A program made the position numbers and the translations under genes. Of a stretch of 64,000 nucleotides of DNA, positions 44,418 through 51,032 are shown one piece after another. Source of the DNA: Mesorhizobium sp. M1D.F.Ca.ET.043.01.1.1 (GTDB taxonomy: Bacteria > Pseudomonadota > Alphaproteobacteria > Rhizobiales > Rhizobiaceae); NCBI RefSeq assembly GCF_003952385.1, contig NZ_CP034444.1:3968001-4032000 (forward strand), given 5' to 3'. Position 1 is the first letter of the stretch. Each line of letters opens with the position of its first letter. The notes under the pieces are model-generated. The model worked only from the letters and a program-made list of their open reading frames with translations, ran no database searches and was not told the DNA's origin.

Positions 44418-45155
44418 ATGACGAGGCACATGCCACTTGTTTTCGAGACATTCCTTGAAAGACTGTCACAGAGTATCGATGAGGCAGATTTCCGGGATGC
44501 CATGGCTGAGGCGGCCGGACGACTTGACCTAATCTTCTTTGCCTACCTCTCCTTGCCAGCACGGCCTTCCGGCAAACCGAGGTTAATTTCAAACTATCCA
44601 CCCCGCTGGACCAGACAGTATCTGGAAAATCAGTATGAGAAACTCGATCCTGTGGTCTTGCGTGCTCGAAATGGCGGCTGCCCGTTTCACTGGGGATCGA
44701 ATTTGGGAGGCGATAAAATGTCGCCGGCTCAACAGCAGCTATTCGATGAGGCGGCTCAATTCAGCATCTGCTGCGGTTTGACGATCCCAATTGTCGATCT
44801 CCGCGGCCGCATCGCTGCGGTTACTTTTGCCGCCGATGAGCCTCGTCCAGTATTTCTTCGGGTCGCTGAGCGGTACGAACAAGCTCTTCAACTGATGGCG
44901 GCCTGCTTTCATCGTTGCGTTCGCCGCAAATTGCCGAGCGATCGAACAGTGGATGGGGTTTCGCTGACATCCCGCGAATATGAGTGCCTGAGGTGGGCAG
45001 CGCGGGGTAATTCAGCCTGGGTGACCGGCCGCATCTTGGGTATCAAGCCACGCACGATCGCTTTTCATTTGGACAATGCCAAGAAGAAGCTAGGCGTGCG
45101 AACCCAAAATCAGGCTATAGCCCTTTTGGGGTCCGAAGGGTCCTCAATTGTCTGA
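44418..45155 (+). CDS. LuxR/TraR-type acyl-homoserine-lactone receptor regulator, orphan
   Basis: About 245 residues. The N-terminal autoinducer domain keeps the ligand residues: Trp and Tyr in YPPRWTRQYLENQYEKLDPVV (the Asp-Pro pair included) and the Trp in CPFHWGS. The C-terminal HTH reads LTSREYECLRWAARGNSAW, ILGIKPRTIAFHLDNAKKKLGV. This is the architecture of TraR-like quorum-sensing activators. The start could be the ATG at 44418 or 44430; neither has a strong ribosome-binding site. No luxI-type synthase is in the window. Two DUF2285 antiactivator-like genes lie 2-3 kb downstream, as in rhizobial ICEs where such proteins inhibit TraR. Confidence 0.87.
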   Translation: MTRHMPLVFETFLERLSQSIDEADFRDAMAEAAGRLDLIFFAYLSLPARPSGKPRLISNYPPRWTRQYLENQYEKLDPVVLRARNGGCPFHWGSNLGGDKMSPAQQQLFDEAAQFSICCGLTIPIVDLRGRIAAVTFAADEPRPVFLRVAERYEQALQLMAACFHRCVRRKLPSDRTVDGVSLTSREYECLRWAARGNSAWVTGRILGIKPRTIAFHLDNAKKKLGVRTQNQAIALLGSEGSSIV

Positions 45156-45329
45156 GAAGCTTTTTGATCCCCTTGTGCTCGGGCCATTCGATCGCGCGCT
45201 TTGTATCGAGCGTTGACTGGATGCCGAGATCTTCTGTTCCGCCGGCTCGGGCGATGCAGCCGTATTCTTCCAGTCCGCGCCGGTGATCATAGTCTATGGG
45301 TGCTCGAGCGGGTGTGTCGTCGCTGACGA
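45156..45329 (-). other. Flank of the IS481 insertion with an unrecognised reading frame
   Basis: The minus strand keeps an open frame (DYDHRRGLEEYGCIARAGG and following) from the IS edge to near 45155. It has protein-like composition but I do not recognise it, and no continuation is found on the other side of the IS. It may be the tail of a gene destroyed by the insertion or by an earlier deletion. Confidence 0.3.
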
Positions 45330-45330
45330 G

Positions 45331-46287
45331 CTAGTTGTGGAGCCTCAACAGGTTGTCCTCGGTTAGAGCGAGGCGACTGATAGGTGTTTTGGACTTTAGG
45401 CTCCCGTGGGGACGGTGCCAATTGTATCTGTGCAGCCAGACCGGCAACTCTGCGGCGCGGTGATCTGAAGTCGGATAAGCGATGGCATAAGCCCATTCGC
45501 GCAGTGCTGTCTGGATGAAGCGCTCGGCCTTGCCATTGGTCTTGGGTGTATAGGGTCTTGTCCTGACGTGCTTGAGGCCGAGATCGCGGCAGGCCTTGGC
45601 GAAGGCCTTTGATCTGTAGCAGGAGCCGTTGTCGGTCATGACGCGGGCTATCGTGACGCCGAGGCTGGCGTAGTAGGCCACCGCCGCCTTGAGGAAGGCG
45701 ATGGCGCTTTCTTTTTTCTCGTCGGGCAGGATCTGCGAGAAGGCGATGCGGGAGGCGTCGTCGATGCAGACATGGACGAACTCCCAACTGCTGCCGCGCG
45801 AGCTGGCATTGCCGGTGCGCTTGCCGGTAATGCGATGACCGATGCGCTCGAAACGACCGAGCTTCTTGATATCGATATGGATCATCTCGCCAGGATGCTC
45901 GCGCTCGTAGCGTCGGATCGGCTCGGCCGGTTCGATATCCCGCAACCGCGACAGTCCGGCACGCTTGAGAACCCGGCTAACGGTGGCGGGCGAGACGCCG
46001 ACCTCATGGGCGATGTGCTTGCCGGTCCAACGTTGCCGCCGCAGCGCCATGATGCGCTCGGCGATCAACGCAGCGGTGGCCTGCGGCATATTGGCGGGCC
46101 GCGAGGAACGGTCGATCATGCCGGCCCGCCCTTCGGACTTGTAGCGCTCGACCCAGCGCGCCACGATCTTGGCCGACACGCCGTAGACACGCGCCGCATG
46201 GGCTTTGGAGAAAGCGCCTTCTATCACCGACAGCGCCATCTCCTCTCGACGCAGCGGTGTGAGACGGGCATTCTTATGGATGTTCAT
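45331..46287 (-). CDS. IS481-family transposase
   Basis: A 318-residue DDE transposase. The N-terminal HTH reads LTPLRREEMALSVIEG and AHAARVYGVSAKIVARWVER. The catalytic residues are Asp in MIHIDIKKLG, Asp in RVMTDNGSCY and Glu in NGKAERFIQT. ATG at 46287 has GGAGGG 9 nt before it; 22 more codons are open upstream but lie across the inverted repeat. The last sense codon and the TAG stop are completed by the target duplication (ACTAGC read on the minus strand), so the target site supplies the stop. Confidence 0.92.
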   Translation of the reverse strand: MNIHKNARLTPLRREEMALSVIEGAFSKAHAARVYGVSAKIVARWVERYKSEGRAGMIDRSSRPANMPQATAALIAERIMALRRQRWTGKHIAHEVGVSPATVSRVLKRAGLSRLRDIEPAEPIRRYEREHPGEMIHIDIKKLGRFERIGHRITGKRTGNASSRGSSWEFVHVCIDDASRIAFSQILPDEKKESAIAFLKAAVAYYASLGVTIARVMTDNGSCYRSKAFAKACRDLGLKHVRTRPYTPKTNGKAERFIQTALREWAYAIAYPTSDHRAAELPVWLHRYNWHRPHGSLKSKTPISRLALTEDNLLRLHN

Positions 46288-46370
46288 TCGGACCCTCCGG
46301 TGAGTGCTGAAGCTTGGTAACTCCAGTCTCCCCGGTCCGGTCCGAATGGACAACCTCCCGAAAGCTCACA
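45336..46370 (-). mobile_element. IS481-family element with 6-bp target duplication
   Basis: Length 1035 bp. The left end TGTGGAGCCTCAACAGG and the right end, read inward, TGTGAGCTTTCGGGAGG form imperfect inverted repeats that both continue with TTGTCC. GCTAGT occurs directly outside both ends (45330-45335 and 46371-46376). This fits the NCTAGN duplication known for IS481. The transposase frame is intact, so the copy is recent and possibly active. Confidence 0.9.
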
Positions 46371-46376
46371 GCTAGT

Positions 46377-46725
46377 CGTGCGGTTATATAGTTTCCGAGG
46401 ATGGCCCGCTTGCATACCTGCCTGCCGGTAATCTCTAACCCTTGACTTAGGGCGATGGCTATCGGTTATGCGGCTTGAAAGCGAAGAGGTGGACCCTTCG
46501 TCGAGCGCCGGTACGATATGGAGTGCTGCTCCGGGCTAATACCCATCCAGACAGAGCGGAACCTTCTATCACGTCAGACGCTCGGACAGTTGCCAAACCC
46601 CGATTTCCTGGGAACTGAATTGTGCTCGCCACCGGGTCCATTTTGCCGGCGCGTCTGTGGTGCAGGCCCCGATCAGCCTGACCAATGGCACAGGAACGCT
46701 TCTATGACCGAGCACTGCGAATTTG
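46377..46725. other. Gap between IS481 and the first DUF2285 gene
   Basis: No gene recognised. The last 60 bases resemble the region downstream of the second DUF2285 gene (47750-47795), consistent with duplication of the module. Confidence 0.4.
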
Positions 46726-47007
46726 TCAGCTGGCGAACAATTCCTTGTAGCCGCTCGTCACCATCCAGTTCGCACGGTCGAGATGACTACGAAGCGCCTT
46801 CCTGGCGCGCTCCGGTTCAAGTGCCGGATCAATGCCGAGGATCAGTTGGGCCATTTCCTCTTCGGGCGCCTCATCGGCTGAGGCGTCCAGGAGCCTCATA
46901 TAGATGGTAAAGTGCGCCCTGTCGTAGGCGGTAAGACGGTCAGACCAAGGGACTTCGTCGAGCAGTGTTGAGCTTTGAGTCCTATCTGTTCCCGTTGATT
47001 GATTCAT
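46726..47007 (-). CDS. DUF2285 protein, QseM-like antiactivator (copy 1)
   Basis: A 93-residue protein starting at the ATG at 47007; the frame is open to 47118 but that part overlaps operator sequences. The DUF2285 pattern is clear: WSDRLTAYDRAHFTIYMRLL, EEMAQLILGIDPALEPERA, then RSHLDRANWMVTSGYKEL. In Mesorhizobium ICEs a DUF2285 protein, QseM, binds TraR and FseA and keeps element transfer off; qseM is divergent from the DNA-binding qseC. Here the gene is divergent from an HTH gene 115 bp away, with operator-like repeats between them. QseM function is inferred from family and arrangement. Confidence 0.8.
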   Translation of the reverse strand: MNQSTGTDRTQSSTLLDEVPWSDRLTAYDRAHFTIYMRLLDASADEAPEEEMAQLILGIDPALEPERARKALRSHLDRANWMVTSGYKELFAS

Positions 47008-47052
47008 GTCTGCCGCGAACCTCGCATGTTGATCGCTGGATCCAAGGCAGAA

Positions 47053-47086
47053 TATCCCAAAATGGGATAATCCGAAACGGGGATTA
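47053..47086. promoter_or_regulatory. Two overlapping inverted-repeat operators between DUF2285 gene 1 and HTH gene 1
   Basis: TATCCCA AAA TGGGATA (47053-47069) is a perfect inverted repeat. It overlaps by two bases TAATCC / GGATTA with a 7-nt spacer (47068-47086). Both sit midway between the divergent starts and probably bind the HTH protein as a dimer, giving the two-site switch known for qseC/qseM loci. Confidence 0.65.
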
Positions 47087-47122
47087 GTCGCTGAGCCGGT
47101 CTCTACCTGCCGGTTCACCTAA

Positions 47123-47356
47123 ATGCCCAAATCTCTTCGATCTCCCCGCCACCAGCGGTTTCTGGCCCAGTTGATCTCACTGCGCAATGTCAAAGGGCTG
47201 ACGCAGGCGCAGGTGGCTGAGAAGCTTGGTCGTCCGCAATCTTTCGTGGCGAAATATGAGGGTGGCGAACGGCGTCTCGATGTCATTGAGTTTCTCGACG
47301 TAACTGCGGCCCTCGATGCTGATCCGTGTGAGATTCTGTTGAGCCTGCGCACGTAG
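47123..47356 (+). CDS. XRE-family HTH regulator, QseC-like (copy 1)
   Basis: A 77-residue single-domain DNA-binding protein. The HTH runs from FLAQLISLRNVKGLTQAQV through AEKLGRPQSFVAKYEGGERR, then DVIEFLDVTAALDADP. The PQSFVAKYE recognition helix is shared by small regulators paired with DUF2285 proteins. It is transcribed away from the DUF2285 gene, and operator repeats lie between the two. Autoregulation plus control of the antiactivator is the expected role. Confidence 0.8.
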   Translation: MPKSLRSPRHQRFLAQLISLRNVKGLTQAQVAEKLGRPQSFVAKYEGGERRLDVIEFLDVTAALDADPCEILLSLRT

Positions 47357-47794
47357 TGGGCGCCCGCGCCCATCACCGCGCGTGCCGTGTGCCGGTGGGT
47401 CGAGCCCCGCTTTTCTTGGCTCTGGCGTCTCGACCATTCCGCTGCGCCTCCTAGCGCGTCGTTAGACTCTCGCAATTCGCTCTGTTTTGTGCCTTTCTCA
47501 GCAGGTGGCGCCGCATCCTTCTAGGCCCGCCGCGGCGTCCCGCAACCCTTAGCCAGCTGTGAGCTTTCAGTAGGTTGTCCATCCGGCCCTTCGGATGCGG
47601 TGCGGCTCAGACGGCGGACCCGTTCCTGTCATGATTCGCCGCCGCACCCATTCCTGGGAAGCAGCCATTGGCGAGCGGAGGACAAAATGATGAGACAGCG
47701 AAGCGCTGGGCCATCCGCGCTGTGGTGATACGTCGATGCATGGCGGTTGCGCGACTTCGTTGCTTGAAGCGAAGCGACCGCACCGCCCATTTCG
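47357..47794. other. Spacer between the two DUF2285/HTH modules
   Basis: No gene. It contains AGGCCCGCCGCGGC plus TCCCGCAACC near 47523-47547, which recurs at 48575-48601 after the second HTH gene, and a lone IS481-type terminal repeat at 47558. These repeats show that the two modules arose by duplication. Confidence 0.5.
47558..47589. repeat. Solo IS481-type terminal repeat
   Basis: TGTGAGCTTTCAGTAGG followed by TTGTCCATCCGG matches the transposase-start end of the IS481 copy at 46370 (TGTGAGCTTTCGGGAGG, TTGTCCATTCGG) with few differences. No transposase sequence follows it, so it is a relic end from an earlier insertion and deletion. Confidence 0.65.
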
Positions 47795-48061
47795 TCAACT
47801 GGCGAACAAATCCTTGTAGCCGCTCGTCACCACCCAGTTTGCACGGTCGAGATGACTGCGAAGAACGTTGCGTGCGCGCTCAGGTTCGCGTGCCGGATCA
47901 ATGCCGAGGATCACTTTGGCCATTTCCTCTTCAGTGGCGTTGTCGGCCGAGGCGTCCAGGAGCCTCATATAGGTTGTAAAGTGGTCCTTGTCGTAGGCTG
48001 TAATGCGGTCCGACCAGGGGACCTCGTCGGCGAACGGCGTGTTCGATCTGGGCTGCAACAT
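47795..48061 (-). CDS. DUF2285 protein, QseM-like antiactivator (copy 2)
   Basis: An 88-residue protein nearly identical to copy 1 over its C-terminal 75 residues (WSDRITAYDKDHFTTYMRLL, EEMAKVILGIDPAREPERA, RSHLDRANWVVTSGYKDL). The N-terminal dozen residues differ. It is again divergent from an HTH gene. Two intact copies so close together suggest either stacked mobile elements or a duplicated switch with separate control. Confidence 0.8.
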   Translation of the reverse strand: MLQPRSNTPFADEVPWSDRITAYDKDHFTTYMRLLDASADNATEEEMAKVILGIDPAREPERARNVLRSHLDRANWVVTSGYKDLFAS

Positions 48062-48170
48062 CGCTAATTCTATCTCCGGCCAATGGACCCGCGAAGCCCT
48101 GTGCCTGCTAAATGTGGATTACATATTATAGTTGATAAACTCAAGCCGCCTGATCCGCTGGCTTGCGTGC

Positions 48171-48389
48171 ATGGATATGCGCAAGTTGGTCGGACGGAAT
48201 GTGCAGAGGATCAGGCAAAGGAAGCGCCTGACGCAGGAGCAGCTTGCGGAGATTTCCGGGTTCAGTCAGCAGTACATCAGCGGCTTGGAGAAAGGCCGAA
48301 GAAATCCGACAATTATCACGATCTATGAACTGGCATTGGCCCTCGGCGTCAGCCACATGGATCTGGTTCGGCCCGACAAACAGGCATGA
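48171..48389 (+). CDS. XRE-family HTH regulator (copy 2, different subtype)
   Basis: A 72-residue Cro/CI-like HTH: VGRNVQRIRQRKRLTQEQLA, GFSQQYISGLEKGRRNPTI, TIYELALALGVSHMDLVRP. Its recognition helix (SQQYISGLE) differs from that of copy 1 (PQSFVAKYE), so the two regulators should read different operators. The intergenic region before it lacks the TATCCCA repeats and is instead AT-rich (near 48110-48140). ATG at 48171 gives the normal family N-terminus; the open frame upstream to 48132 is probably leader. Confidence 0.8.
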   Translation: MDMRKLVGRNVQRIRQRKRLTQEQLAEISGFSQQYISGLEKGRRNPTIITIYELALALGVSHMDLVRPDKQA

Positions 48390-49046
48390 TACACCCGCCC
48401 TCCAAGTAGCTGGCCGCCTGATGGCGCGCGCCGGGTGCTCGTGAACCCAGGCTTTTCTTAGGGTCCCCCGGCAGCCCCTGCCATTTGGCTCGCCCTGGCC
48501 CGGCGCACCCTATTGGACAGTCGGCCGCTGCGGTTTTTGTCAGCCTTTCCTGGGGCGGTCGGCATTGCCTTTTAGGCCCGCCGCGGCCTCCCGCAACCTT
48601 CGCTCTCGCTTCAGGTCCTTCTCTTGGTTACGATCCTTCGGATGCGGTTCGCCTCTTTCAGCGGGCCTAATCGCTTTCTGCCGCCCACCCCACGGGGACA
48701 GCCACGCGAGACTAGTATGGAGCGTTGCGGTTAGCGCACGAACAGCAAAGGAACTGAAAAAACAGGCAACTGTCGAAGCATGGCTGAACCAGCCATCGTG
48801 TCGGCATCTTGGAGCCGCGTGTTCGCCTTGAGGCCCTGCCGGTAGGATCCCTGCAGTTGAAGTCATTGTCGGCATTCTGACAACAATGGACATGAACCGC
48901 CGAACTATCAAGGCGACCAGGTTGTTGTCTAGCAATGGTTTTCCGAATCGGCACGGCACTTGCGTTACCAAAAACAAGTACGCCGCGGCACGGATCGCCC
49001 AAGAGGCTGAACGACCTGATCTGTTTGACCCTCGCAGCAGGGGTGG
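48390..49046. other. Gap between the second HTH gene and the exporter gene
   Basis: Repeated segments shared with 47515-47600 occupy the first part. A minus-strand frame of 145 codons spans 48540-48977 but has no recognisable motif and ends in low-complexity basic sequence; I do not call it a gene. The exporter promoter is expected just before 49047. Confidence 0.45.
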
Positions 49047-49880
49047 ATGGCTAACACAAAGGAAACTTTGAAGGTGGACGTTTTCGAAAGTTCTCCAATA
49101 CCTGTCAGGAAAACACGGACGCCATCTTTCTCGGTGGATCTAGCCTTGCTGGGAGTCGCATTCGTTTGGGGGGCGAGCTATCCGGTCGGGAAAGGCGCAC
49201 TGTTCTACGCGCCGGTTTCGATACTTGTTCTTTATCGCTTCCTGATTACTACGATCATTACGGCAGTGGCTGCAAGACATGAGATCGCATTGGTCTCCTG
49301 GGGCGATTTCATCCGCGGCTTCGCATTGGGAACAATACTTTTTTGCATCTTTATTGCTGAAACTTACGGCGTTGCATCGACAAGCGCAATGAACACGGCC
49401 TTGATCATATCGCTTTGTGTGATTTTCACGCCGAGCATCGACTATGGGCTATCACGGCGACTTCCACCTACGGGCATTTTGGCAAGTGCTGCCATAGCGT
49501 GCATCGGTGTCGGCATTCTCACTGGCGGGATCAGCAGGTTCAGCCCGGGTGACGCGCTTGTCTTGGGGGCCGCGATTCTGCGAGCGGTTATGGTCGTTTC
49601 CACCAAACGCCTTCTGGCCGGCCGGCAGATTTCATCTGCAGCCCTGACGGCCATCCAAGGATCGACGGTGGCAACACTTACTTTCGTTTTGGCCGTCGCT
49701 CAGTTCGGAATTTCAGGCCTTGTTGTGAGGGCCACCCTTCAGTTTTGGGGCGCTGTTGCCTTCCTTGCACTCTTCTGCACCCTCGCTGCATTCTACATTC
49801 AAAATGCCGCAGTGAGAAAATCCACACCGACACGGGTTGGCTTCTTGATGGGAACAGAACCTTTTTTTGGTTTCGTTCTA

Positions 49881-50923
49881 GAGCACTTCCTGTGATCGAT
49901 GAATCGATTGTGATGTGACGGCTGCGTTTTGTGCTGATTCAACGTCCACCTCGATGGAGGTTGACGATGGGAAAAGCATTGAGCATGGATCTTCGGTCGC
50001 GGGTCTTGAAGGCTTCGGACGAGGGCATGTCGGCGCGGCAAGCGGCGGCGCGGTTCGGCGTGGGAGTGTCCAGCGCGATCCGCTGGATTGCGCGGGCGAA
50101 GATCGGCGAACTGGCGCCCCGCCCGCAGGGCCGCCGCCGCGCCTCCAGCCTCGATGCGCATGAACCCTTCATCGTCAGGCTGATCGAGGAGCGCAAGGAC
50201 ATCACGCTGAACGAGATGGTGGAGCGGCTCGTCGCCGAGCAGTCGGTGCGCATCAGCCGCAGCGCCTTGAGCGCCTGGCTTCGCCGCCACGGCTGGACAT
50301 TCAAAAAAAGTCCGCGCACGCACTGGAGCAGGATCGCCCCGACATCCTGAACCGGCGCCGGGACTGGTTCGACGGCCAGCTCGACCTCGATCCGGCGAAG
50401 CTCGTGTTCATCGATGAGACCGGCCTCTCCACAAAGATGGCCCGCCTGCGTGGAAGAGCGCCGCGCGGCGAGCGCTGCCGGGCCGGCGTGCCGCATGGCC
50501 ACTGGAAGACCACGACCTTCACCGGAGCGCTGCGGCTGACGGGCATGACTGCGCCCTTCGTCTACGACGGCGCCATGAACGGCAACGTGTTCCTGGCCTA
50601 TGTCGAACAGGTGCTGGTCCCGACATTGTCGGAGGGCGACGTAGTCGTCATGGACAACCTGCCCGCCCACAAGGCCGCCGGCGTGCGCGACGCGATTGAG
50701 GCCGCAGGCGCGAGCCTGCTCTACCTGCCGCCTTACAGTCCCGACTTCAATCCGATTGAGAACGCCTTCGCCAAACTCAAGGCGCTGCTGCGAGCAAAGG
50801 CCGAGAGGACCATCAACGCTTTGTGGGACGCGGTCGGTGCGGTCGTCGACCTCTTCACCCCAGCCGAATGTGCCAACTACTTCAAAGCCGCAGGATATGA
50901 ACCGGATTAAACAGGACGCGCTC
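49881..50923 (+). mobile_element. IS630-family element inserted at TA in the exporter gene
   Basis: About 1043 bp, flanked by TA on both sides (49879-49880 and 50924-50925). The ends GAGCACTTCCTG and, read inward, GAGCGCGTCCTG form the terminal inverted repeats. TA duplication is the rule for IS630/Tc1 elements. Both transposase frames are undamaged, so insertion appears recent. Confidence 0.88.
49967..50910 (+). CDS. IS630-family transposase, two frames joined by -1 frameshifting
   Basis: The first frame (49967-50350) carries the HTH part: [20 protein letters not shown] and [16 protein letters not shown] seven-A run followed by G (50303-50310) allows a one-base backward slip, after which the frame reads [20 protein letters not shown] and continues with [16 protein letters not shown] (first Asp), [11 protein letters not shown] (second Asp) and [20 protein letters not shown] (Glu). 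The shift at A6-7G is usual for IS630-type elements. GGAGG 10 nt before the ATG supports the start. Confidence 0.87.
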
Positions 50924-51032
50924 TAGCGCACCTTCTTCTGAATGAGCCTTTGACAGTACCGAGCTTGATAGGCGCAGGCCTCGTCCTCGCTGCGACGTTT
51001 GCTGGCATCTGGTTTGAGAGCAGGACATCCAA

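Noticed and set aside
44126..44503. Minus-strand frame of 125 codons overlapping the LuxR start
   Set aside because: No known motif, and it runs antisense into a clear LuxR domain.
45287..45787. Minus-strand frame inside the IS481 element
   Set aside because: Shadow of the transposase in another frame, rich in Arg and Pro.
48540..48977. Minus-strand frame of 145 codons
   Set aside because: No motif, basic low-complexity end, and overlap with repeats shared between the two DUF2285 modules; most likely chance.
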